Shown here: positions 24,445-33,503 of the stretch, one piece after another | Numbering within the stretch: the stretch's first letter is position 1 | Layout of the letters: each line of letters starts with the position of its first letter | NCBI RefSeq assembly: GCF_038896935.1 | Contig: NZ_JBANDC010000024.1 | Span: forward strand, 14,568 to 78,567 | Source: Collimonas rhizosphaerae | Lineage (GTDB): Bacteria > Pseudomonadota > Gammaproteobacteria > Burkholderiales > Burkholderiaceae_D | Length of the DNA stretch: 64,000 nucleotides | Reading direction: 5' to 3' | Made by a program: the position numbers and the translations under genes | Notes under the pieces: generated by a model | What the model was told of the DNA's origin: nothing | The model's database searches: none | Seen by the model: only the letters and a program-made list of their open reading frames with translations

Positions 24445-25422
24445 ATGCGCGCTATCGAAATCACCCATCCCGGCGGCCCGGAAGTATTGCAGATCTGCGA
24501 ACGCCCCCTGCCCTCGTTCAAGCCAGGCGAAGTGCTGATCAAGGTGCAGGCTGCCGGCGTCAACCGGCCCGACGTGTTCCAGCGCACCGGCAATTATTCG
24601 CCGCCGCCGGGCGCGTCCGACCTGCCGGGGCTGGAGATCGCCGGCGAAATCGTCGACGGCGACTTCGGCAGCAGCCCGTTCAAGAAAGGCGACCTGGTAT
24701 GCGCACTGGTGCAAGGCGGCGGTTATGCCGAATACTGCTGCGCGCCGACCGCCCAATGCCTGCCGCTGCCCGACGGCTGGAGCGCGGCGGAAGCGGCGTC
24801 GCTGCCGGAAACCTTTTACACCGTGTGGAGCAATGTCTTCGACCGCGCAAAACTGGCGAGCGGCGAGACCTTGCTGGTGCAAGGCGGCAGCTCGGGCATC
24901 GGCGCCGCAGCGATCCAGATCGCCACGGCGCTCGGCCACCGGGTATTCGCTACCGCCGGCTCGGATGAAAAATGCCGCGCCTGTGAAGCGCTGGGCGCCG
25001 AACGCGCGATCAATTACCGCACGGAAGACTTCGCTGCCGTCATCAAGGCTGCGACCGATGGCAAAGGCGTGAACGTCATCCTGGACATGGTGGCCGGCGA
25101 TTACGTGCCGCGCGAAATCAGCTGCCTGGCCGACGACGGCCGCCTGGTCTTCATCGCCACGCTGGGCGGCAGCAGCGCCAGCATCGATTTCCGCCACGTC
25201 ATGATGCGGCGCCTGACGATTACCGGCTCGACCCTGCGGCCGCGGCCGGTCGCTTTCAAGGCTGCCATCGCGGCCCAGTTGCAGGAGCGTGTCTGGCCGC
25301 TGCTGGCGGCAAAGAAGATCAAGCCGGTGATCTTCAAGACCTTTCCGCTGGAGCAGGCGGCACAAGCGCATGCACTGATGGAAAGCAGTTCGCATATCGG
25401 CAAGATCATGCTGACCGTCTAA
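24445..25422 (+). CDS. NAD(P)H-quinone oxidoreductase, PIG3 type
   Basis: The 325-residue zinc-independent medium-chain reductase begins MRAIEITHPGGPEVL. The cofactor motif LVQGGSSGIGAAAIQIATALG follows, and the C-terminal segment ASIDFRHVMMRRLTITGSTLRPR is typical of the PIG3/TP53I3 group. Such enzymes reduce quinones or enones with NADPH. It is a single gene between a divergent diguanylate cyclase gene and a bidirectional terminator. Confidence 0.93.
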   Translation: MRAIEITHPGGPEVLQICERPLPSFKPGEVLIKVQAAGVNRPDVFQRTGNYSPPPGASDLPGLEIAGEIVDGDFGSSPFKKGDLVCALVQGGGYAEYCCAPTAQCLPLPDGWSAAEAASLPETFYTVWSNVFDRAKLASGETLLVQGGSSGIGAAAIQIATALGHRVFATAGSDEKCRACEALGAERAINYRTEDFAAVIKAATDGKGVNVILDMVAGDYVPREISCLADDGRLVFIATLGGSSASIDFRHVMMRRLTITGSTLRPRPVAFKAAIAAQLQERVWPLLAAKKIKPVIFKTFPLEQAAQAHALMESSSHIGKIMLTV

Positions 25423-25435
25423 GCCGCGCCATGTG

Positions 25436-25462
25436 AAAAAAGCAGCCGATGGCTGCTTTTTT
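25436..25462. terminator. bidirectional terminator
   Basis: AAAAAAGCAGCC (25436-25447) pairs with GGCTGCTTTTTT (25451-25462) around a GAT loop. It serves both the plus-strand quinone oxidoreductase and the minus-strand cytochrome gene that converges on it. Confidence 0.92.
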
Positions 25463-25486
25463 TGGGGGCGTGAAGAAACCGCGGTT

Positions 25487-26782
25487 TTAATCCAGCGGCA
25501 CCGCGCGATAGCGGCTGACCTCGGATGCGCCCACGATCGGCGCCTTGTTGCCCCAGCTGTTGCGGATATACGAAACCACCGCGGCGACTTCGCCATCGTT
25601 CAGCGTCGGCCCGTAAGGCGGCATGCCGTAAGGACGCGGATTGGCGGCGGTACTGGGCGCGAAGCCGCCGTTCAGGACCACCCGGATCGCATTCACCGGC
25701 GCCGGCATGGTGATCGCGTGATTGCTTGCCAGCGGCGGGTAAGCCGGCCACTGCCCCTTGCCGGAAGCCTGGTGGCAATCGATGCAATGGTTTTTGTAGA
25801 TCTTCTGGCCCAGTTCCATCACCCGCGCCACCTCGTCCGGCCTGGCGCGTTCGTCGGGTTCCGCGGCTTCCTTCTGGCGCGGCAAGGACTTCAGGTAAAC
25901 CGCCATGGCGCGCGCATCCTGGTCGCTCAGGTGCTGCAGGCTGGCGCCGACCACTTCCGCCATCGGCCCCAGCACCGTGCCGCGCGGCGAGACGCCGTTT
26001 TTCAGCAGACCTGTAATGTGTTCGATGTCCCAGTCGCCGAGGCCGATTTCCTGGTCCGAGGTCAGCGACGGCGCATACCAGTTCACCACCGGGATGAAAC
26101 CGCCGCCCAGGTCCGCTTTCAGGTCGGTGCCGCCGAGAGCATTGCGGGTGGTGTGGCAAGCGCTGCAGTGGCCCAGTCCCTGCACCAGGTAGGCGCCGCG
26201 GTTCCACTCCACCGATTGCTGCGCCTCGGCCTGATATACGCCAGGCCGGAAATACAGGGCGCGCCAGCCGTAGAGCAGGAACCGGTTGTTGTAGGGGAAG
26301 CGCAATTCGTGCTGGCGGTTCTTTTGCGGCACCGGCGGCACGCTGCGCAGGTAGGCAAACATGGCGTCGGCGTCGGCGCGCGTGACCTTGGTGTAATTCG
26401 TGTACGGGAAGGCCGGATACAGCAGGCTGCCGTCTTTCGATTTGCCGTTGTGCAGGGCTTGCCAGAAATCGTCGGCCGACCAGGTGCCGATGCCGGTGTC
26501 GTTGTCAGGCGTGAGATTCGGCGCATAGATGGCGCCGAACGGCGTCTGTATCGCGCGCCCTCCAGCCAGTTCCTTGCCGCCGCGCGCCGTATGGCAGGCC
26601 ATGCAATCGCCGCCGCGCACCAGGTAAGCGCCGCGGCTTATCTGGTCGCCGGGACTCGCCGCGGCTTGCGCCGGCTGCGGCGGCGCACTGTTGTCATCAG
26701 CGTTGAAGACCGCCAGCACGCCGGCAGCAACCGCGATCAGCAGCAGCAAACCACCTAGCACCCACTTGAATAGTCGTTTCAT
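25487..26782 (-). CDS. membrane-anchored triheme cytochrome c
   Basis: The 431-residue protein has an N-terminal membrane anchor (about residues 7-27) and three heme-binding CxxCH sites: CMACH, CSACH and CIDCH. This is the layout of the cytochrome c subunit of periplasmic membrane-bound alcohol, gluconate or sorbosone-type dehydrogenases, which pass electrons to ubiquinone. No flavoprotein or quinoprotein dehydrogenase gene accompanies it here. The cytochrome c4-like gene lies 16 bp upstream on the same strand, so the two are probably co-transcribed. Confidence 0.9.
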   Translation of the reverse strand: MKRLFKWVLGGLLLLIAVAAGVLAVFNADDNSAPPQPAQAAASPGDQISRGAYLVRGGDCMACHTARGGKELAGGRAIQTPFGAIYAPNLTPDNDTGIGTWSADDFWQALHNGKSKDGSLLYPAFPYTNYTKVTRADADAMFAYLRSVPPVPQKNRQHELRFPYNNRFLLYGWRALYFRPGVYQAEAQQSVEWNRGAYLVQGLGHCSACHTTRNALGGTDLKADLGGGFIPVVNWYAPSLTSDQEIGLGDWDIEHITGLLKNGVSPRGTVLGPMAEVVGASLQHLSDQDARAMAVYLKSLPRQKEAAEPDERARPDEVARVMELGQKIYKNHCIDCHQASGKGQWPAYPPLASNHAITMPAPVNAIRVVLNGGFAPSTAANPRPYGMPPYGPTLNDGEVAAVVSYIRNSWGNKAPIVGASEVSRYRAVPLD

Positions 26783-26798
26783 TCTGCGCTCTGCTTGA

Positions 26799-27569
26799 TC
26801 ATGGGTTGGCCGGAGGGAGGGGAATGCTGCCGCACGCCAGCGGCAACTTGGCCGTGCCGGGGGCGGCCGCTGTAGCGTCGGCAGGCACCGGCTGCGCCGC
26901 CAGCCAGGAGGCGACGGCGCCGATGTCTTCCGCGCTCAGGCGCTGCACCACCTGCGCCATGCAGTCGGGCGCCACCGCATGGCGCGCACCGTTCTTCCAG
27001 GCGCCAATCTGGCCCACCAGGTAATCGCGCGGCAATCCGAGCAAGCCTGGCGTGGTCGGCAAAACGCCGGTCATGGCGCTGCCGTGGCAGGCGATGCAGG
27101 CCGGGATCTTCTTGGCCGGATCGCCCTTGTTGACCAGCACTTCGCCGCGCGCCCGCGTAGCGTTCGACGGATCGGGCGGCTGCGGCGGCGGATAAGGCGG
27201 ATGCTGGTCCGCAAAATAGTGGGCGATTTCCTGCAGATAGGCGTCGGACAGATGGTCGACCAGGTAGGTCATCATCGGATACTGCCGGCGTCCTTCACGA
27301 AAATTATGCAGCTGGTTGTAGAGGTAGCCGGCCGGTTTGCCGGCGATGCGCGGGTAGTAGCCGTCGTTGGTAGCGCGTCCCTGCTCGCCGTGGCAGGCGG
27401 TGCAGGCGGTGAGGCGCTGCTTGATGGTGTCGGGAACGGCGCCGGCGTCGACCTCAGCCGCGCTGGCGGCGACAGCCAGCAGCGCCGCGGCAAGGACAAA
27501 CAGGGAGCCAAGGCGGCGCCCGTGAACTGGCGCTCGGCCGCAAGCCGGTCTTACCGAAAGAATCCGCAT
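26799..27569 (-). CDS. diheme cytochrome c4-like protein
   Basis: The 256-residue periplasmic protein has a signal peptide (VLAAALLAVAASAAEVD). Two cytochrome c domains follow, each with one heme site, CTACHGEQG and CIACHGSAM, and the distal Met region of the c4/c553 family. A good ribosome-binding site (AGGAAATC) precedes the ATG. It probably shuttles electrons between the triheme cytochrome encoded 16 bp downstream and a terminal oxidase. That pathway is inference. Confidence 0.9.
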   Translation of the reverse strand: MRILSVRPACGRAPVHGRRLGSLFVLAAALLAVAASAAEVDAGAVPDTIKQRLTACTACHGEQGRATNDGYYPRIAGKPAGYLYNQLHNFREGRRQYPMMTYLVDHLSDAYLQEIAHYFADQHPPYPPPQPPDPSNATRARGEVLVNKGDPAKKIPACIACHGSAMTGVLPTTPGLLGLPRDYLVGQIGAWKNGARHAVAPDCMAQVVQRLSAEDIGAVASWLAAQPVPADATAAAPGTAKLPLACGSIPLPPANP

Positions 27570-27712
27570 GATTTCCTACTTTTTTATAATGCTGCATTTT
27601 TTAGGGAAGGCATTCTCTGCACGATTATAAACTAGCAAGCAAGGTTGACGGCCGCCTGCAACGCCTGTCCGGGCTGGACAAATTGTCCCAGGCCGCAGGC
27701 TCTCCAGGCGCA

Positions 27713-27913
27713 TCATTTTGGCGTTTTCTGCGGCACCAGAGGCTGGTCGATAGTGGTTCCGGGTTCGTTCACATACATTTGTTCTTCGACGATATCGAGC
27801 TGCTGGCTGCCGTCCAGTGCGTGCCCGGTCCAGCGCTCGGCCGGATTCACCTGCTGTATTTTCTTTTGTTTGCCGTGCTTGTCGTCGGCCGGCGCATGTC
27901 TGGTTTTGCCCAC
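27713..27913 (-). CDS. small basic protein of unknown function with a GTG start
   Basis: The 66-residue frame begins at GTG with GGAGGAG six bases upstream, which decides the start. The protein begins MGKTRHAPADDKHGKQKKIQ. It is Lys/Gln/His-rich at the N-terminus and acidic in the middle (QQLDIVEEQMYVNEPG), with no signal peptide or membrane segment. I do not recognise the family. Codon use resembles the neighbours, and the strong ribosome-binding site argues for a real gene. Confidence 0.6.
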   Translation of the reverse strand: MGKTRHAPADDKHGKQKKIQQVNPAERWTGHALDGSQQLDIVEEQMYVNEPGTTIDQPLVPQKTPK

Positions 27914-28007
27914 AGCAGTCTCCTCCGTGAAATGGCCAGGTATCCTGAGTCTTTTCAATATAGGACGTATGCAGCCTGGCGCATAGCAAAGAATCCGCCG
28001 CGCCAAT

Positions 28008-28043
28008 AAAAAACGCCGGTCCAGATTCTTATCTGGACCGGCG
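28008..28043 (-). terminator. Rho-independent terminator of the glycine-zipper gene
   Basis: CGCCGGTCCAGAT (28014-28026) pairs perfectly with 28031-28043 around TCTT. On the minus strand the T-run TTTTTTATT follows. Confidence 0.92.
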
Positions 28044-28067
28044 CCTGTTGTTTAATCCAGGCTTGGA

Positions 28068-28499
28068 TCAGCGCTCGTAGTAGCCGCCGCGATATTGCTG
28101 GCGATAGTAATCGCGGTTTTCCACATAGACCGGCGCCGGGCGGTAATACACAGGCTGCGGACGGTAGTACACCGGGGCCGGCCGATAATAAACCGGCGCC
28201 GGCTGGTAATAGACCGGCTCAGGGCGTACGTACACCGGCGCCGGCTGCGCATAATAGCCTTGGCCACGGTCGTAATAACCGCCATCGTCACGATAGCCGC
28301 CCGAAGTCGCGCCTACCGCGGCACCCAGCACGCCGCCGACGATAGCGCCGTTACGGCCGCCCACCGCGCCGCCGATGACAGCACCCGCCACCGCGCCGAT
28401 GGCGGTATTGGCGCCATCGTCATAAGCCATGGCAGAGGTAGAAACCGCAGCAGTCGTGCTGGCCAGCAGCGCAACACATATCCATTTTTTGTACAGCAT
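28068..28499 (-). CDS. glycine-zipper protein with Pro-x-Pro-Val-Tyr repeats
   Basis: The 143-residue exported protein has a signal peptide ending AMAYDDG. A glycine-zipper segment follows (AIGAVAGAVIGGAVGG, then GAIVGGVLGAAVGATSGG; about residues 34-65). The tail holds six copies of the heptad Pro-x-Pro-Val-Tyr-Tyr/Val-Arg/Gln (about 85-130), then a Tyr/Arg-rich end. Glycine-zipper domains associate with membranes. AAGGAG precedes the ATG of MLYKKWICVALL, which decides the start. It is probably an envelope protein of unknown role. Confidence 0.85.
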   Translation of the reverse strand: MLYKKWICVALLASTTAAVSTSAMAYDDGANTAIGAVAGAVIGGAVGGRNGAIVGGVLGAAVGATSGGYRDDGGYYDRGQGYYAQPAPVYVRPEPVYYQPAPVYYRPAPVYYRPQPVYYRPAPVYVENRDYYRQQYRGGYYER

Positions 28500-28631
28500 G
28501 ATTGACTCCTTCAAGGGTCGCATAGTCACAGACCGGTATGCCCACGGCTGTTGATTTGAACTATAGACCAGCTCCGCCGGAAATCATGCAAGCGATACAT
28601 ACTTTTACATCTGAACAACATGCTTACAAAC

Positions 28632-29930
28632 TCAGTGCAGCTTGACTGACGGCTTGGCGTGCTTCATCAGGCTGCTGGCGGCGGCGGTAACGCCGGTGCG
28701 CACCGGCCCCAGCAAGGCGTTCAGATGCATCAGGTGCAGGCTGGCGTACATCATGCGGGCGAAGAAGCCGTCGACAAACCAGCCCAGCTTGGTCAGCGAT
28801 CCCATCAAGGTGCCGACCGAGGTATTCCTGCCGAACGACACCAGCGAACCATGGTCTTTGTAGACGTAGGGGGTGTCCAGCGCCGCCTGTCCCTTGTTCG
28901 AGCGGACGAACATCTCCAGCAGGTAGTCGGCCTGCTGGTGCGCGGCCTGGGCGCGCGGCGGTACCATTTTGCCGTCGGGGCCGATGCAAGCGGCGCAGTC
29001 GCCCAGCGCATAGATATTGTTGCTGCCTGCGACCTTGAGCAAGCCGTCGACTTCCAGCTGGCCTGATTTGGTCACCGGCAAACCCAGGGTCTTGAGAAAA
29101 TCGGGAGCCTTGATGCCGGCCGACCATACGCACAGGTCCGACGCGTAATTGTTGCCGTTGGCGTCAGTCACGAAATTCTCTGCGATGGCGGCGACGCGAC
29201 AATCGGTGACCACCTTCACTTCGCGTTCCTGCAGCAGCTTGGTGGCCGCCTTGGAAACCCGTTCGGTCAGCGGCGCCAGCAAGCGCGGCGCGCCTTCCAG
29301 GATGGTGATGCGGACATCGCGGTTCGGATTCAGGTGCGGGAAATCGTAATCGGTGTAGACGCTGCTGGCGTCGCGCAGCTCCGCCGCCAGTTCGACGCCG
29401 GTTGCGCCGCCGCCGACGATCACGATGTCGACTCCGGCGTCGGGATCCTTTTCTTTCTTCAGGTCCGCCATCGCCAGCATTTTCAGCAGGCGCAGCCGGA
29501 AATGCTCGGCGTCTTCGGTGGTGTTCAGCGAAATCGTGTTTTCCTCGGCGCCGCTGATGCCGAAATAGTTGGAGACGCTGCCGACCGCGATCACCAGCTT
29601 GCTGAAGCCGATCTGGCGCGGCGGGATCAGTTCCTGCGCCGATTCATCCAGCACCGCATCCACCGTGATCGTGTTGTTGACGCTGTCGAGCGCGGTCATG
29701 GCGCCGTAGACGAAGCGGAATTTATTGTCATGCGCCAACATTTGGTAGGACAAGCCTTCCTGGTGGATATCGCGCGTTCCCGCCGCAACTTCGTGCAGGG
29801 ACGGCTTCCAGATATGGTATAGCGCCCGGTCCACCAGCGTGACGTGGCCGCTCCCCAGTTTGCGGCCGAGCTTGCAAGCCAGCTCCAGGCCGCCGGCGCC
29901 GCCGCCGACAATCACGATTTCATCCGACAT
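28632..29930 (-). CDS. ndh: type II NADH dehydrogenase (NDH-2)
   Basis: The 432-residue flavoprotein starts at MSDEIVIVGGGAGGLELA, giving the FAD-binding GxGxxG at the N-terminus. The second dinucleotide motif IVIVGGGATGVELAAEL binds NADH (about residues 170-186), and LGDCAAC lies in the conserved C-terminal FAD segment. NDH-2 oxidises NADH and reduces ubiquinone at the inner membrane without pumping protons. It is a single gene, divergent from a universal stress protein gene. Confidence 0.93.
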   Translation of the reverse strand: MSDEIVIVGGGAGGLELACKLGRKLGSGHVTLVDRALYHIWKPSLHEVAAGTRDIHQEGLSYQMLAHDNKFRFVYGAMTALDSVNNTITVDAVLDESAQELIPPRQIGFSKLVIAVGSVSNYFGISGAEENTISLNTTEDAEHFRLRLLKMLAMADLKKEKDPDAGVDIVIVGGGATGVELAAELRDASSVYTDYDFPHLNPNRDVRITILEGAPRLLAPLTERVSKAATKLLQEREVKVVTDCRVAAIAENFVTDANGNNYASDLCVWSAGIKAPDFLKTLGLPVTKSGQLEVDGLLKVAGSNNIYALGDCAACIGPDGKMVPPRAQAAHQQADYLLEMFVRSNKGQAALDTPYVYKDHGSLVSFGRNTSVGTLMGSLTKLGWFVDGFFARMMYASLHLMHLNALLGPVRTGVTAAASSLMKHAKPSVKLH

Positions 29931-30277
29931 CCATTTTTCCTTCGATTTTTTATTGATCAATCACGCTGCAAACCGCTGAAGCTTGCGCAGCCCGAACTGG
30001 CGGATTACCCGCCAAGTCTACTTTTATAGTGCTGCATAGCGCAATAGTGCCGTAGTTTCGGCGCTTTTTGATCAGGCGCCGCCAATTTGCAGTATTCGGG
30101 GAAACCCGGCAACGCGCCAAAAAACGGCATGGGCAGAATCCGAAAATCGATTTTCGCCATGCAAGACCGGCGCCGGAAAACATCGCTGCAAATACCCAAA
30201 TGGCATCTGGTTGACAGCCCCAGACTGCGCTATGATGAAAGCAGAGAGCATTGCAAATACAATTTTCAGGAGGGCAT
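29931..30277. other. divergent intergenic region between ndh and the universal stress protein gene
   Basis: These 347 bases carry no open frame of interest and must hold both promoters. On the plus strand TTGACA (30211-30216) and TATGAT (30231-30236) are near consensus but only 14 bp apart, too short for an ordinary sigma70 promoter. I could not define either promoter securely. Confidence 0.4.
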
Positions 30278-30721
30278 ATGTACCGGAAAATTCTCGTCGC
30301 CTACAATGGCACGCCCGAAAGCCGTTCGGCCCTGTATTCCTGCATCCAGCTGGCGCCCGGCCCTGAAATCGAGGTCCACCTGTTGGGGGTCATCAACCTT
30401 GCCACCTACCTGATGGCCGGCGAATTCGTCGCCGAATCCGCCATCAGGGCTGAAAAAACCCTGCTCGAACAAGAATTGATCAAGGGCCACAAGCTGCTCA
30501 GCGACGCCGGCATCAAGGCTGTCGACCATTTTGAAAGCGGCGAACCGGTGAATGTGATCAGCGACCTGGTCAGCAAGCTGGGGGTAGACCTGGTGATCGT
30601 CGGCCATTCGCGCAAGAAACCGATGGCGACACGCTGGTGGCGCGGCTCGGTGGATACTCTCCTGGTTGAAAAAGTGCCCTGCAGCGTACTGGTGGCGACC
30701 GATCCCTGCCCACCGTCCTGA
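30278..30721 (+). CDS. universal stress protein, UspA family
   Basis: The 147-residue protein begins MYRKILVAYNGTPESRSAL, the usual first strand and loop of the Usp fold. It ends with the strand KVPCSVLVATD. The nucleotide motif is altered: GHSRKKPMATRWWRGSV has the first Gly and the final Gly-Ser but lacks the second Gly of G-x2-G-x9-G-S. ATP binding is therefore uncertain. AGGAGG lies four bases before the ATG. It converges on a histidine kinase gene. Confidence 0.92.
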   Translation: MYRKILVAYNGTPESRSALYSCIQLAPGPEIEVHLLGVINLATYLMAGEFVAESAIRAEKTLLEQELIKGHKLLSDAGIKAVDHFESGEPVNVISDLVSKLGVDLVIVGHSRKKPMATRWWRGSVDTLLVEKVPCSVLVATDPCPPS

Positions 30722-30769
30722 GCCAGCACCAGGCCGGCGCTCCCAGCCTTGCGCCCTGCAGCCGTCAGC

Positions 30770-32836
30770 CTATGCCTTAGGCGCATCCGCCGGCGCCTGC
30801 CCCGGCATCGGCAATTCGATCACCACAGTCGTTCCCTTGCCTTCGCCTCCGGCAAAGCGGACTTGCCCGCCCAGGTAGGTCGCCCTTTCATGCAAGCCGC
30901 GCAAACCGTGGGTGGTGGTGTTTTCAAAACGCTGCTGCGACATGCCGACGCCGTTATCGCGCACCGTCAGCGCCAGCCGGTCTTCGTCGATGTCGAGGAT
31001 CAGATCGACCTGGGTGGCCCGGGCGTGCTTGGAGACGTTATTCAAGATTTCCTGCAGCATGCGATAGACCGCTATTTCGATTTTACGATCGACCGCAATA
31101 TCTTCATCCGGCAGGCTGGAGTTGCACACGATCTCGGTGCGCTGGCCGAAATCTTCCAGCTGTTCGACAATCGCCGCTTTCAGCCCGAACAGCTCAAGCA
31201 TGTTCGGCCGCAATTCAGTCTGGATCCGGCGTGTGGTCGCCACCAGCGAGCTCAGCAGGGTTTGCATCTGCGACCGGCGATGCTGCCAGTGCTCATTCTC
31301 CGGCAGGATCTTGTAGACGCCTTCCAGGTGCATGCTCAGCGCCGTCAGCGATGCGCCCATGTTGTCGTGCAGCTCGCGCGCAATCGCCCGCTTCTCTTCT
31401 TCCCGTATGGTTTCCATGTGGTTGGCCAGTTCGCGCAGCAAGGCGGTGCGCTGGGCGATGGTGCGCTCCAGCTCCAGTTCGCGCTGCCTGAGCGAATCCT
31501 CGGCACGCTTGCGCTCGCTGATGTCGGTGGCGATGCCGACCACGCCCATGACCTGCCCTTGCTGGCCGAACCACGGCGCCTTGGTGGTCTGGAAAGTGGT
31601 GACCAGGCTGCCCGGCAGCTGCGCCGTCTGTTCCAGCGTTTCGGAAACCCGGCCGTTCATGATGCGGGCGTCATCTTGATCGATGCGGATTGCATCTTCT
31701 TGATCCGGGAACAGCTCACGGCTGCGGCGGTGTCTGGCTTCTTGCCAGTTCAGCCCGAGCTGGCGCAAATAGGCCGGATTGGCGAAAATCAGGCGCCCCT
31801 GGCTGTCTTTCACGAAAATCGGGTCGTTGGTGTTGTCGCTCACCGCAATCAACAAGGCCGTGGCTTCCGCCAGCTCCGCCGCGCTTTGCAGGCGTGCTCC
31901 GTATTCGCGGTCGACCTGGCCTGCGGCGCGCCAGAAAATGAACAGCACCAGCACGCCGTCGATCAGGGTCAGCAAAGGCGGCACCGAAGTACGGTCATAA
32001 AATCCCTGGCGCGCGCCCCAGTCCGCCAGCCAGTGCAGGGCCACCAGCAAGACCAGCATCTGCGGCAGCGAGCGGCGCAGCATCTGCCCGCCCGGCGCAT
32101 GGCGGGTGATGATCGCCATCAGGCGCTGATGCGGGCGCGCCATCAGCAGCGCCATGCCGAACAGCAGGAAAGCGATGGCCGACGGCCAGGGGATGCTGGT
32201 GGCGTACACCATCTGGGTCATTGCCGCAACGTGGTACAGATAACCCAGCAGCGGGATCGCGCTTAAAAATATCAGGGCAATCGCCAGGTATTCGGTCAGG
32301 TGGCTGGTTTTTTTGCCGCGGCGGTCAAGCAGGAGCAAAGCCGGTCCGCACAAAACAAAACCGATGGCCACCATCGGATGCAAACCGCTCGGGCTGCGCA
32401 AGCCGGGCTGCGGCGCCAGCGCGGCAAGAAGGATGTCAAGCCAGCCTGGGCTGCGAAACGCTTCATGCCACAACGCTGCCATGGCAAACAGCAGCAGCAG
32501 GATGGCCAGCGCTTGCGCCGCCAGCCTGGCGGCTTTGCGCAGCCTGCCCGTCAGGCACTGCAGCAGCAGGCTGCCGGCCGCCAGCAGGAAACCGGCGGCG
32601 GTGTTGGCCCGCATGAGCGGTAGCTGCGATGTCGGGAACGGCAGCGCTACCTGGTAAACGCCGGCAACCAGCACCGCCGCAGACACGATCGTCAGCGCCA
32701 GGCTCACCAGGATGGCGGCGATGGCGGTGCGCGACACATAGTTGCGTGTAGCGGCAAGGCTTTCCAGCGCCCGCGCCTTCAGCAAATCCTGGTAATGCGG
32801 ATTGCCCAGCCCAGCCTCATGGTCGTCTGTCGTCAA
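30770..32836 (-). CDS. membrane-bound PAS sensor histidine kinase, NarX/HisKA_3 type
   Basis: The 688-residue protein has an N-terminal membrane region with about eight hydrophobic helices (residues 38-302) and a PAS domain (about 325-445, ending in the PAC phrase GVVGIATDISERKRAE). A HisKA_3 dimerisation domain follows with the phospho-acceptor His490 in RELHDNMG. The ATPase domain has the N-box ILNNVSKHA, the G1 box DNGVG and the G2 GEGKGT. The start codon is TTG, placed by GGAGA just upstream; no suitable in-frame ATG exists before the first helix. It is followed upstream by a lone receiver and a NarL-type regulator, its likely partners. Confidence 0.93.
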   Translation of the reverse strand: MTTDDHEAGLGNPHYQDLLKARALESLAATRNYVSRTAIAAILVSLALTIVSAAVLVAGVYQVALPFPTSQLPLMRANTAAGFLLAAGSLLLQCLTGRLRKAARLAAQALAILLLLFAMAALWHEAFRSPGWLDILLAALAPQPGLRSPSGLHPMVAIGFVLCGPALLLLDRRGKKTSHLTEYLAIALIFLSAIPLLGYLYHVAAMTQMVYATSIPWPSAIAFLLFGMALLMARPHQRLMAIITRHAPGGQMLRRSLPQMLVLLVALHWLADWGARQGFYDRTSVPPLLTLIDGVLVLFIFWRAAGQVDREYGARLQSAAELAEATALLIAVSDNTNDPIFVKDSQGRLIFANPAYLRQLGLNWQEARHRRSRELFPDQEDAIRIDQDDARIMNGRVSETLEQTAQLPGSLVTTFQTTKAPWFGQQGQVMGVVGIATDISERKRAEDSLRQRELELERTIAQRTALLRELANHMETIREEEKRAIARELHDNMGASLTALSMHLEGVYKILPENEHWQHRRSQMQTLLSSLVATTRRIQTELRPNMLELFGLKAAIVEQLEDFGQRTEIVCNSSLPDEDIAVDRKIEIAVYRMLQEILNNVSKHARATQVDLILDIDEDRLALTVRDNGVGMSQQRFENTTTHGLRGLHERATYLGGQVRFAGGEGKGTTVVIELPMPGQAPADAPKA

Positions 32837-32973
32837 GTCGTCTCCAGGATTTTCATGTCGTTCGATAGCATAACCGGATCATTGCAAAAGGAAACAGCAC
32901 AAAACCCGCCGGATGCCGGCGGGCGGGTATGGCTGAAAGCGTTGCAGGCGATCAATGGAATGCAACAGCTCGG

Positions 32974-33402
32974 TCAATGATCCGGCAACCCTGTCCCAAG
33001 TGCCGCCAGCAGGTCGCGCAGCTTGGTGAATTCCGAACTCTTGTCGAAGAAAAAACGCACGCCGTACTTCTCGCCGGCGCGGCGAAAAGCGTTGCTGACG
33101 TTATTGCTGAATATGATTTTCGTGGAATTGAGCGGCTTGGGCAATGCCGCCAGCGTGCGCAACAGGCTCATGCCATTGCCCTGCTTGAGTTCGATATCCA
33201 GGATCAGCACGTCAAAAGGCTCGGCATCGATTTTTTTCAATGCATCCGCTTCTTCCTCGGCAAATCCGGCAAAGACCACGCCCGGAATTTCACTCAAGGT
33301 ATCAATCATCAAATCCCTGACAGCCACTGAATCTTCGACCAAAAAAATCCGCAACGGCGTGGCGCCGGATTTGGCTATATCGGAGGTTGTTGTATGGTCC
33401 AT
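32974..33402 (-). CDS. single-domain response regulator (receiver only)
   Basis: The 142-residue protein consists of one CheY-like receiver with the acidic pair Glu23-Asp24, phospho-acceptor Asp69 in VLILDIELKQGNG, and Lys121 in FFFDKSSEF. It has no output domain. The gene lies between the histidine kinase and a NarL-type regulator, all on one strand. It may compete for phosphate, relay it, or act on a protein partner. That role is inference. Confidence 0.92.
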   Translation of the reverse strand: MDHTTTSDIAKSGATPLRIFLVEDSVAVRDLMIDTLSEIPGVVFAGFAEEEADALKKIDAEPFDVLILDIELKQGNGMSLLRTLAALPKPLNSTKIIFSNNVSNAFRRAGEKYGVRFFFDKSSEFTKLRDLLAALGTGLPDH

Positions 33403-33503
33403 TTTAGTTGACGGCTATCTTTCAACATCCCTCGCTTCAATTCATGCATTGCGCCAGGCCGGCGAACGGCAGGCAGTTTTCACCCGCGACACGATTGCCC
33501 CAT

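Noticed and set aside
28100..28240. Noncoding minisatellite
   Set aside because: The repeat is in frame and encodes the PxPVYY heptads of the glycine-zipper protein.
30211..30236. Consensus-like promoter TTGACA/TATGAT before the universal stress protein gene
   Set aside because: The spacer is only 14 bp, too short for a normal sigma70 promoter, so it is not called.
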